From Haematococcus lacustris (lineage: Eukaryota > Chlorophyta > Chlorophyceae > Chlamydomonadales > Haematococcaceae), in contig JASKMD010000012.1 in assembly GCA_030144725.1 (NCBI GenBank), positions 5,124,623-5,188,622 on the forward strand: a DNA stretch of 64,000 nucleotides, in the 5' to 3' direction. The notes below the pieces were generated by a model that was not told the DNA's origin, ran no database searches, and saw only the letters and a list, made by a program, of their open reading frames with translations. Shown piece by piece: positions 42,135 to 51,430 of this stretch (position 1 is the stretch's first letter; the number at the start of each line of letters is the position of its first letter). Made by a program: the position numbers and the translations under genes.

Positions 42135-44068
42135 ATGGCTGAAGCGCGCGAGCGGCAGCAGCGGGAGGCCCTCAGCACCTGGAAGGACCTGTCTAAGCCC
42201 TGGATGGTGCAAGGCTCAGCAGGCATCAAGGCAAGAGCCCCCTCACATTGCAGCCCCCTGACAGCACATTATTCCCCTAATGATGGGCGGGGGCTGTGCT
42301 ATCTGTAATGTGAACTGAGTGTCTGTGACCTACAGCCGGTACCAATATCTAGTTTCCTCTCCCTCCTCCCTTGCGAGAGTCGGGCGGTCGATGTTGGCAT
42401 GAAACACATGCTCTGATGTAAGCAACAGCTTAAGCTTTGCCTAGTGCACACATACTACCGTGCTACAGGCTGCTGGGCCTGTGCCCTTTCGGCAAGCTGA
42501 CCAGGCCACCAGGCAACCAACCCGCCACCAGGCGACCAACCAAGGTTACATAGATCTGGCATACCAACCCCTTGACAGCACATTACTCCTCTACTAATGG
42601 GTAGAGGGATGTGTTATCTGTTATCCGATCTGTTTGCATACAGCAAGCATCCGGTACCACTACGTGATTCACTACCCCAACCCGCTTGCGAAGACCAACC
42701 CCCTGACAGCAGCCCATTGACAGCAGCCTTCTGACAGCGGCCTAGCATACCCTAGCAGCCGGCTGGCAGTGCCGTGGCAGCCTTGGCTGTGACAAGCCTC
42801 AGCTGCCAGCGCACTGTGTCCAGAAGTAAGCTATAACCAGGAGTGCGTTAACCAAAAGCAACAGCAAGTCAGCGCGACACCAGGCCTGACTGCGGAGGCC
42901 CTTCATGAGAGAGCCATGATTGACTGTGATGTGCTTGCTTGGCGGACATAGTCTTCTGGGTGTGGTGTGTCTGCTGCGCAACTGGCCTGTTGGGTGCCTG
43001 GCTGCTCTGCCTGGCCCTGCAGGACCAGAGACCCAGCCTTGAGGAGTGGCAGAAGGAGTATGCACGCCTGAACGCCAAGCGGCACGAGCAGGAGATCCGG
43101 ATGGAGGAGCTGGCGGCCGAGGAGGAAACGCGAGCGCGTGAGTGCTATGCAGAGCGATACGCAACGCATGTCCCGCATGACAGTAAGCTTACCTCGCATG
43201 CAGGCAGTGTGGTGCAAAGGATTGAGTGGGAGTCACACACTGGGCATAGCCAGTGCCATTTGCCATCAATCACGGACACAATTGCCAGGCATTGTGTACA
43301 AGTCTGGTCAGGCAGCCTTGCGTGGCAAAGCTGGTGCCACCATGTCATCTGCTTGTGTCATTGTGCTGAAGCATCAGGGCAGGGCATGTGCCACTGACTT
43401 TGAAAAAGCGCATGGTACTTCAGGCGTGCCATGATCAGCCACCCTCATGAAAATGTCACATGCAGGTGTGGTTGCGCATCCTGCTGCCTTTCACACTCTT
43501 GTAAATGTTGCTCTTTGTGGTCGCAGGTGAGTTCCGCAGGCAACTAGACGCTGACAGGGCTGCTGCTTTGTCTGGAAGCTCGCGCAGGGCAGGCAAGGAC
43601 AAGTCGGGAAAAGGCAAGATCAGAGACAAGAGTCCGTCCAAGAAGGCAAGATGCAAGCATAGAAGCTGAGGAAGGCCTTCTGCACTGACACAAAATGAGC
43701 AGCCAGCTGCTATGTCCTGCTGCTGGCAGTCCCACCATGTGCTGCATGCTACTCAAGCATTTTGATGGTCTATGCTGCTGCAGAAGAAGAAGAAAGGAAG
43801 CAAATCCGGCAGCAGCAAGCGGCACAGCAAGAAGGTCAGAAGCAAAGACAGTAGCGAGGGCAAGAAGAGCAAGAGCAAGAAGGACAGCAAGCGCAGCAGC
43901 AGGTCCCAGAAGAAGCGCAAATCACGCACCACCGACGATGATTCTAGTGCGAGTGACAGCAGCAGCAGAGGGAGCGGGAGCAGCAGCACTTCTGACAGTG
44001 ACAGCAGCAGCAGCAGCAGCAGTGATGCAGGAGAAATGCATACAAAGAAGAAGAAGAGCAGAAAATGA
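42135..44068 (+). CDS. FAM133-like Lys/Ser-rich coiled-coil protein, four exons
   Basis: Exons 42135-42230, 43023-43137, 43527-43645 and 43784-44068 join with consistent phases into about 204 codons. Exon 1 starts MAEARERQQREALSTWKDLS. Exon 2 (DQRPSLEEWQKEYARLNAKR) is a charged helix. Exon 3 continues EFRRQLDADRAAALSG. The last exon is Lys/Ser-rich (KKKKGSKSGSSKRHSKK, then SSASDSSSRGSGSSS) and ends KKKKSRK. Layout and composition recall FAM133-type nuclear proteins associated with RNA processing, but similarity is mostly compositional. The ends suit nuclear import and phosphorylation. Introns 1 and 3 have GC donors (AAG/GCAAGA). A TnpB-like 3' end lies inside intron 1. Confidence 0.7.
42281..42490 (-). 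mobile_element. TnpB/Fanzor-like transposon 3' end, family B, in an intron
   Basis: Read on the minus strand, the last codons QAQQPVAR and a stop are followed by about 170 bp that match the region after the stop of the family-B fragment at 59560-60000 (shared: GCAAAGCTTAAGCTGTTGCT, TTGGTACCGGCTGTAGGTCA). A further degenerate copy of the distal part lies at about 42590-42690 (TAATGGGTAGAGG.., GGTACCACTACGTG). Only the tail is present. Confidence 0.6.
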
Positions 44069-44125
44069 CCATGCAACCCTTGGTGGCTGTTAAAGCCAGC
44101 CTGGAGTCAGCAGTGTGACCAGCCT

Positions 44126-44819
44126 GTGCGGGGCATGATGTGGTGCCCAGTTGTGGCCCTCCGCAAGACTCCACAGCCCCATGCAACCAGGCAGCAACAC
44201 AGCCAACAGCCTCAGAGCCAGGGCCCAGCACTGCCCCGCCAGCCAAGCGCAGCAAGCGCACCAAGGCTAAGCAGGCAGCTGAGCCAACCCAGCCCACCAA
44301 GGGCAAGGGCTAGGCCCAGGGCAAGGCTGCCAAAGCTAAGCCAGCCCCACAGCCAGGCATGTGGGAAGACAGGGAATGCAATGCAGCGCTGAACATGCAC
44401 CGTATTGGGGAGAGCAGGTGGCGCCCACTGGAGCTGTCCTGGTGGCCAGAGCAGGGAGCTCTACCAACCAAGGGCAAGGAGTATCCTGGGCTAGGATACA
44501 TGCGGCTGCGAGACAAGCCTCCCAAGGCCCAGCAGCAGCAGCAGCCTGCTGAGGCACAGTAGTGTGTGCCCCCCTTTGTTGAGCTGTCATCAGCTTACAA
44601 TCAGCGCATGTTTTTCATGCCAACTCTACACAATAGCCCTCGCGGTCAGGCAATAGTGTAGGTAATAGGCACTCATGCCATGTCCATGTGCATTGGGTAT
44701 ACTCCACACAGCCCATAAACACCATTTGAGTCGGGCCACCGGTGGTCCCTAGTTTTCCCGGTAGTGATTACTACTGGTCTGGCTCAAATGGAGGCCCCAA
44801 TGAGGGACAAGGGGGCTGT
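44126..44819 (+). pseudogene. TnpB/Fanzor-like nuclease C-terminus, family A copy 1, with 3' tail
   Basis: The coding remnant ends at TAG 44560-44562. Its last segment reads EDRECNAALNMHRIGESRWR, then KGKEYPGLGYMRLRDKPPKA and a Gln-rich end. DRxxNAALN is the pattern of the third RuvC acidic motif in TnpB/Fanzor-type transposon nucleases; here the second acidic residue is Glu where the 53-kb copy has Asp. The upstream linker (KRSKRTKAKQAAEPTQPTK) contains an in-frame TAG at about 44312, so the copy is dead. After the stop, 160 bp of noncoding sequence lead to a hairpin at 44725-44788 and an end GGGGGCTGT at 44819. RuvC-I, RuvC-II and the zinc finger are absent. Confidence 0.65.
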
Positions 44820-45059
44820 CAGGCTAACACACCTTGGGCACGCACAGTGTTAGTTTTGATGGGATGCCCAATGGTCTCCGGTTGGCTGGAACGAACGTGC
44901 CACCGGTGTGGGGTTTGTGGTCATTAAGGGTGCAGCCGAGGACGCTTCAACTTGATTGTAGCAGCTGAGTGAGTTTACCCACAGTCGAACGTGTCGTTCC
45001 ACGATGAATGTCTACTAAAAGTAAAAACTAATCATCGTACACCCATGTCATAACCTCCC

Positions 45060-45690
45060 ACATAATTGCGTCAATATGCGCCATTAGCCAGCGATGATGC
45101 AGCTTCACCGCGCAGCAAGGGTCAACAGCTCTGACTGCCGGGCAGGGCGAGCCACCAGCAGTCTATCCGCGCGATCCCGTCCCATCGCCGTCGTCAAAGT
45201 TAAAGAGGGTGGACGCGCATCAGAACCGGACCTGGCGTTACAGCGCGACAGACATGCAGCTGACACAAGTCTCGCCGAGCACCGGCAAGGGCAAGCCCAA
45301 CCCGCAGTGGTCGCCACTGCACTGCTGTGAGTAATTCGCGTACTCGGAAGGTACCTCCCCGGGTCAATTACCGTGCATCGCCCGCCCAAAGTTGTCAAAC
45401 TTTGAAATACTCGCGCAGGGTCCCGACAGGGTTGGGGCTGTTTGCCACGATTGGGGGCTTCGCCGCGATGTGGTAAGCGTCATGCAGCACCCATGGAGCC
45501 ACCTTACTTGATGCCATGTTGTCCATGGCATGCAATTGAGTGAGCTTCAAGTCTGCCTGACAGCCAGCGATGTAGCTTGACGACACGGTGCAGCTCACTC
45601 ATCAGCCCGACAGGTACCATATTCCTTAGCCAAGGAAGTGTCATAGATATCACCCACTGGGGTTGGGAGTTTTGGCTTGACAGTAAGGGT
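45060..45690. other. No gene recognised
   Basis: Intergenic sequence with small frames only. Nothing is splice-consistent with the neighbouring genes. Confidence 0.35.
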
Positions 45691-45693
45691 TGC

Positions 45694-46170
45694 ACAGCCC
45701 CCTTGTCCCTCACTAGGGCCTCCATTTGAGCCTGACCAGTAGTAGCCACTAGCAGCATATACTAGTGACCAATACTGGCCCGACTCAAAGTTTGGTGTTA
45801 TTGGGCTGTGTGGAGTAAACACAATGCACATGGACATGGTGCATGAGTGCACAGCCTGCATGGTTTGCACAGCCTGCATGGGCGCCTTCCACCTACAGTG
45901 CCACTTGACCCCTGTGCTAGGGCTGCAGCCTGAAATGGGCATGGCTGACACGTTCTGATGCAAGCTGACACAGCTTGGGCAGAGCTATAAACACTGCTTT
46001 GCCACAGGCTGATGGGCCTTGGGCGTGCAGTCTTGCAGCCTCTTGTAGCCTCTTGCTGTCTTGAGTGCTCCCTTCAGCAGCACAGCAGGCAGCCCAGGGC
46101 CACCAGCCCAGCTGTAGCGTTTGCTTCCTTTGGTACCACTAGGAAACCTGACCACACCCACCACTGTCAG
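45694..46170 (-). pseudogene. TnpB/Fanzor-like fragment, family A copy 3, degenerate
   Basis: On the minus strand it encodes GYKRLQDCTPKAHQPVAKQ, a decayed match to the GYKRLQDKLPKA end of the 53-kb copy. It is followed by the shared noncoding tail and the same terminal hairpin (45725-45788, arms TTTGAGYCKGRCCAGTA-like) and end (ACAGCCCCC at 45694 on the plus strand). Its upstream portion (VRFPSGTKGSK) recurs at about 58243-58285, a further small fragment. Confidence 0.6.
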
Positions 46171-46232
46171 CAGCAGCAGCAGCAGTGGCAGCAGCAGCAG
46201 CAGCAGCAGTAGCAGCAGCAGCGGTAGCAGCA
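46168..46232. repeat. (CAG)n microsatellite
   Basis: CAG trinucleotides with GTA interruptions; they give spurious poly-Gln/Ser/Leu frames. Confidence 0.9.
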
Positions 46233-47095
46233 GACGGCAGCTTGGGGCCAACGGGCTTGTGTGCTTCACATCGCATCATTTTGCACGGTGGGAGGCAGCA
46301 GAGCACTCCTGGCAGTGGCCGCCAGGGCCGCGGGGCCGCCAGGGCCGTGGGGCCGCCAGGGCCGTGGGGCTGCAGGCACTCTGACATGCGGCTAACACAT
46401 GTTTGGAAGCAATGTGGCTCCCTGCTCAGGGGCTGCCTTCTGTCACCCTTCACCTGACCCTGGCCTTCATGGGCTTCATAGCCTGGCCTTACTTGGCTTC
46501 TAAGCAACCTCAGCAGCAATGTGACTCCATGTCACAGACCCTGTCCAGCTTGACCGCGACCCTCAGCCGCAGACCACACAGCAGTCAGCCCTCACCGCAT
46601 TGACCGGGCCCCCTCTGGCAGCAGTATGGCAATCCCGGGTGCCTATGCCAGCCCTGGCACACCCAGCCGTGCTCATCAGTAGCACTGCATGCGCCTGCTG
46701 CTGCCTCACCACTTAGGCACCGGCTGGAGGGCCTGGCCACCATGCTCCCTGCGCCTTGCCCCTTGCACCCAATGCTCCCTCACCACCGTCTACTCCGTCC
46801 GCTCACCCAACATCTAACACTGCTGGTTGTGTAGCCCTGAAGCTGCCAGCCCCTCTTCTCCCCTGGCAGCGTGACAAAGTGGCTCACTCGCTCCCTCAGC
46901 CCTGCCCCACCCTGTTGCCCCTGTGGCGCACCAGCCCGCGCAGAGGTCCTGGTGCACCCCCCCTCATGCAATGAGACAGCAGGCGCCGCCTCACCTGATC
47001 GCCACAAGGTCCTTGGCGCCACAGGGGTCTAGGTGCCCCGGGCATAGTCCACCCCTGCAGATAGGCCTGACAGCTGGCTGCACTGCGGGCTGCAG
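46233..47095. other. Probable 5' region of the Mpv17 gene; first exon not identified
   Basis: A coding exon upstream of 47096 must end with two bases of a split codon, but several candidates exist and none is compelling. Contains a short GGGGCCGCCAGGGCC repeat (46325-46372). Confidence 0.35.
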
Positions 47096-50000
47096 GGAAA
47101 GTTACCTGGGCACCATGGCCGCCCACCCGCTGCTGACCAAGGAGGTGACCGGCATCCTGGGCGCCTTCCTGGGCGACCTGTTAGCGCAGGGGCTGCCTGC
47201 TGTCACCTCCAGCCTCCAGCAAGCCAGGCAGCGGTGGTCAGGGGCGCCCGCCCTACCCACTCCCCTGCCGGCAGTGGCCTTTCGCTATGATGTCTGGCGA
47301 GCGCTGAGGATGGTCGCCTTTGGGGCGCTGGTGGGCACCCCGGTCAACCACTTGTGGTTCACTGCCCTGGATACGGTGAGGTGGTAGATGGTGAGGTGGC
47401 AGATGGTGAGGTGGCAGATGGTGAGGTGGTAGATGGTGAGGTGGTAGATGGTGAGGTGGCAGATGGTGAGGTGGCAGATGGTGAGGTGGTAGATGGTGAG
47501 GTGGCAGATGGTGAGGTGGCAGATGGTGAGGTGGCGGATGGTGAGGTGGCAGCAACGGGCTGCCCTGGCTGTGTTAGGTTAGGACGAGTGTGACACAGCA
47601 GGGGGTGCACCCAGGAGCTGCACGGAGCAGGAGCTGCATGCAAGTATGTAAAGACCTAGACGCTCATGTCGACAGCTGGTCGGGTAAGGCTAGGCTAGGC
47701 TGGGGTGGGGTGCAGGGCACACATCCAGTCGGGGCCCATGTTGCTGCCTGGTTAGGCCAAGCAGGGGTGTCAAGGTGAGGGGTATGATGATGTGCGACAG
47801 TGTTTTTTTTTTCATTTGGCCTCTTTCCAATTTCATAGCACAAAGTGTCATGGCTCAGACTGGGACTGTCATGTTCATAGCGCGACCCTATTGGGCCCCA
47901 TAGCGCACAACAAAAATGTCAAATTAAAGCAAAAGGTCCAATCAAATGCGGTAGCGCCCACGCACAGCAGCGTTATCCAGCCACTTGCTAATGGCACGCT
48001 CATCTGGGAATGTGTCCAGATCAAATTGATTGCTGCTGAAGACACGGGCGCACACATTCAAGTGGCACTCATGCAGCCTGTTGCGGGTGTCATCTTTGAG
48101 GTAAGCCATGGCTGAGAACATGCGCTCCTCCTCCACTGAGCCTGGTGTCATGACCAGAGCAAGCTCTGCCAGCTTGATGTACTCCAAGATGTCAGCCTTG
48201 GTGATGGGTTGGCCAGCCAGGTAGCGCCACAGCTTGGTGGTCTCCTTGGCTGGGTTGGCTGCTGCTGAGCTTAGCTCCACACGGTGTTCAGCTTGGCAGC
48301 GCATGACTTCCACAAATGCTGATTGCTGGGCAGATAGCTTTTGCTGGTCCAACAAGGCTGGCGCCAGTTGGCCGTTAGCGAGGGTCGCGTCCATGCAGTA
48401 CCGGGCCTTGACAATGGCCAGGCGCTCAAGGAAGTCTTCATCGCTGGGCTGCTTGTCCCAGTAGTGGGCGTACACAATAGCCAGTCCTTTGGCATGCTCC
48501 GGTGGGAGGAAGCGGCTGTGTAGGTCACGTACCACAGCATCTGCTGTTGCTGCCAGCTCCTGCTTGGCACTGTCGACATGCTGCTGGAAGTCACTGGCTG
48601 GCACTAAAGCAGCCCGGGCACGGCCCTCAGCCATCGGGACTGCGGCGCTTATCCAAATTGCGGCTCTTAGCCGAGCTGCGGCTGCAGTACAAAGTTCACT
48701 TTTTATAACGCGATGCGCTATAGCGCAGTCCGCAAGGGGTCCAATCCATAGCGCACGGAGCCCTCTGAAATGTCGCTTTTTATAGCGATCGCTATATATA
48801 GCGTTAAAAAAAAAACACTGATGTGCGACCAGCCACTACAGGCTCAGGCGCTGCATTCAAGGTTACGACCTACACATCCACACGCCTAGAGCTGGGTCAG
48901 GGTCAGGGGAGCTAGTGGCGGTGTGGGTAGGCAGGGGGTCCTTCGAGGGCGCTAGGGGAATGATCAGGGGTAGAGGGTGGTCAGGATAGCAGGGGTTAGC
49001 GGCAGAGGGGCTTCAGCAAGCGGTGCAAGGCAGCTGCAAGGTCGAGTTCTGTAGCATAGTGTGACCAGGCGTTGTTTCTTGTCAGCCGCTCAGGCAGGTT
49101 GCATAGCCCACCTGCACAGTGCTTGCCGTTGTGCAATGCAATGCAATGTGTCGCTGCTACTTGGCTGGTGGCCCCAACCTGACCGCTCAGGCAGTGGCTC
49201 ATTAGCAGTGGGCTGGCTGGCTGGTGCTGCTGCCTTGAGCCCTCTACCTGCTTGCTCACCTGTATCCCTGCACCCCTGCACCCTCTTCGTATTGTGTGCT
49301 GCACTGTTTGCAAGATTCAGTGAGGTGGGGGTGAGAGTGTGAGGTTTGAATTCCAGTGTCCTGCCTCCATGCAGCAACTGACGGACATCCCTGCTCATGC
49401 CACACTGCCATTGTCCAGCTCTGTGTAGTAGCCACCTGTTTATCCGGCAGCATGCATACTGCACCATGCATCCTGGTGGCCGCATTCGTTGGTGCTTTCA
49501 TTCGCCTGGCGTGCAGACCATCCTCCCTGAGGACCCCACCTCCACCCTGGCTGTTGTGGCCAAGATGGGGTTGGACCAGACGCTGATGGCCCCGCTGATG
49601 ACCAGCGCCTTCTTCTCCACCATCACGGCCCTGGAGGGCAGGCCGGAGCAGTGAGTAAGGGCAGGCGCCAGGCAGGGTGGGAGGGCAGCACACCGGCTAT
49701 GGGCAACTGGCGCAGTCCTTCGAGCCTCTTAGGCCTTAAGACTGAGGCGTCTGTGTGGGAAGCTAATTCCAGCCATCAGGTGGCTCAACAGCCCGGACAC
49801 ACTGCCATGCAGGAGCACAGCTGCTGCGGGCTGGTGCCATGACCTAACTCAGCTGCAGCTGCAGCTCTGCTGTGGTGTTCGGTCCACAATCAGCCCCAGC
49901 AAATGTCAGCCCTGGCATCACTACAACTCTTTTCTCACTGCTCTCACCTCCTAGCACTTTCCTGACCCACAAGGCGTGTTCAGGGGCACCCAGGGTTTGC

Positions 50001-50735
50001 CAGCACATCTTATGCAGAGACCTCAGGTTGAGAAACGCGGACTGGTGGCCAGGCCTAGCTCAGTTGCCCAGGTGCTGCAGCTGCTGCCTGGCCCTGAGCC
50101 TCCCGTAGTGCAGCTGCAGCGAGTCAGCACAAGGCCTTGGCCAGACCCTCACCATTCCTTGTCACGCATTCAGTCCATGGACATGCAGCCAGCTTCGTGC
50201 AATCGCCAGTTCTGACTCTGGTGTGCTTGCTTGGTGACCTGGTGCAGTCTGTCTGGGTCTGTGTATCAGTATAGGTCATGTGTACGTGATTTTGGTATAT
50301 GTCATGTGTATGTGTGGCTCCACTCAATGTAGGACTGATGTGTCGTCACTCTACACCCACCAAGGATTCTCTGTAGCAAACTTCACAAATGCGTGCATGC
50401 ATCACATAGGCACTGCCATGCTGCCCTCCCGCCCCTTCCACACACCATGCTGCCCTCCTGCTCATTTCACACGCCATCCTGCCCTCCCACCCCCTGCATG
50501 CATGCCCCTGGTGTGGCTCAGGATCATGGACGTACTCCAGGCCAAGCTGCGACCCACCTTGGCAGCCAACTACTGCCTGTGGCCTGCTGCCCACCTTGTC
50601 AACTTTGGGTTGGTGCCCAGCGACCAGCGCATCCTGTACGTCAACACCGTGGCCCTGCTGTGGACAGCTGTGCTGAGCACCATGGCAAACTCACCAACCA
50701 CTCCAAAAGGGGATGGGCGGACACCAGGGGCATAG
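47096..50735 (+). CDS. Mpv17/PMP22 family membrane protein
   Basis: Three exons with matching phases: 47096-47375, 49517-49650 and 50522-50735 (TAG), about 208 codons. The opening ESYLGTMAAHPLLTKEVT is the family's conserved lead. GDLLAQGLP, RYDVWRALRMVAFGALVGTP and HLWFTALDT follow; exon 2 has KMGLDQTLMAPLMTSAFF; exon 3 has LRPTLAANYCLWPAAHLVNF, LVPSDQRILYVN and LLWTAVLST. These match the four-helix Mpv17/PMP22 family of peroxisomal, mitochondrial and chloroplast inner-membrane proteins that affect organelle redox or metabolite permeability. A first exon, probably with a targeting peptide, is missing from my reading. Intron 1 holds a minisatellite starting at the donor and a hAT element; part of exon 3 is duplicated at 53763. 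Confidence 0.85.
47376..47552. repeat. 15-bp minisatellite (GTGAGGTGGYAGATG), 11 full units plus a partial
   Basis: The array starts at the exon-intron border after LDT; every unit repeats the donor-like GTGAGG. Variation is limited to C/T at one site and one G (CGGATG). Confidence 0.95.
47798..48820 (-). mobile_element. hAT transposon deletion derivative, 1,023 bp, with 8-bp target duplication
   Basis: Ends are CAGTGTTTTTTTTT and AAAAAAAAAACACTG (inverted). The host octamer ATGTGCGA flanks both sides (47790-47797 and 48821-48828), a perfect hAT-type duplication. Subterminal (T)ATAGCGC motifs recur: left at about 47877 and 47901; right at about 48720, 48748 and in the run near 48780-48803. 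It lies in intron 1 of the Mpv17 gene, opposite strand. Confidence 0.93.
47942..48634 (-). CDS. hAT transposase C-terminal part, 230 aa
   Basis: ATG at 48634, stop at 47942. The C-terminal half holds the hAT dimerisation region: LWRYLAGQPITKADILEYIK, LAELALVMTPGSVEEERMFS, then KDDTRNRLHECHLNVCARVF, matching the family pattern of a hydrophobic helix, a Ser-x-x-x-E-R-x-F-S core and an Arg-x-x-L segment. Full transposases run to 600-800 residues with an N-terminal BED zinc finger and DDE catalytic residues; those are missing, so the element cannot move itself. The frame is intact, so a truncated DNA- or partner-binding protein could still be made. Confidence 0.82.
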   Translation of the reverse strand: MAEGRARAALVPASDFQQHVDSAKQELAATADAVVRDLHSRFLPPEHAKGLAIVYAHYWDKQPSDEDFLERLAIVKARYCMDATLANGQLAPALLDQQKLSAQQSAFVEVMRCQAEHRVELSSAAANPAKETTKLWRYLAGQPITKADILEYIKLAELALVMTPGSVEEERMFSAMAYLKDDTRNRLHECHLNVCARVFSSNQFDLDTFPDERAISKWLDNAAVRGRYRI

Positions 50736-51420
50736 GGTGGAACAACAAGTGCCAGGGTCGACAGATGGCCAAGGTCAGCATGATAGCTGCACTGGCTTGG
50801 GCTGGCGGAGGTATCTTATCAGCATGGCGCGGGGGGGAGGAGGGTCCGTGTACAGCATACTGTAGTACATGTATATAGTAGTTGCAATTGGAGTGCATGT
50901 GAAGTTCTGTCGGTTGTGTTGCTCTTGTGCAAGATTTTGTTGTTGCTGGTATATTGCTGTATGCCATGGTAGCTGTCCACAGGGCCCCCGGCCACCATGT
51001 GCACTTGCTGCATGCATGCAAAGGGTCCACTTTTGCTTGAATGAACTCAGCATCAATTATTCGTCATTTGTCATGTCCCATTGATCTCAGAGAATCGCAA
51101 GTCCACTTCATGTGCTTCTAGTGGCTCAGCTTCTCATCAGAGACGGCACGGACATGTTGCGGTATGTCAACTGAGGACATGTAAGGTTTGAATGTCAATG
51201 GCGGCGCTGCACCGAGCCACCTCGGACGCAGCGGTTGTCGCGAACGTGTTGCTTTGGGTAGGCTTACTCCTGCCATTTGTTGGTCCTTAGTACGGACAAG
51301 CTCCTGCACGAATTGATTTTTGAGTGAAAAAGCAGCTGTTGTCGGGGTTAGGAATATGCCCTTCTGTGTTGAGCGTGGTGGGTGCGGAGCTGGCGGAGGC
51401 ACGAGGCTAATTCAACTCCA

Positions 51421-51430
51421 GCCAATCAGT
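51421..51430 (+). promoter_or_regulatory. CCAAT-like sequence just before the phosphatase start codon
   Basis: GCCAATCAGT directly precedes ATG 51431. It fits a CCAAT box core, but its position next to the start codon makes a promoter role doubtful. Confidence 0.25.

Noticed and set aside
51421..51430. CCAAT box as a definite promoter element
   Set aside because: It touches the start codon, leaving no room for a transcription start between; kept only as a low-confidence site.
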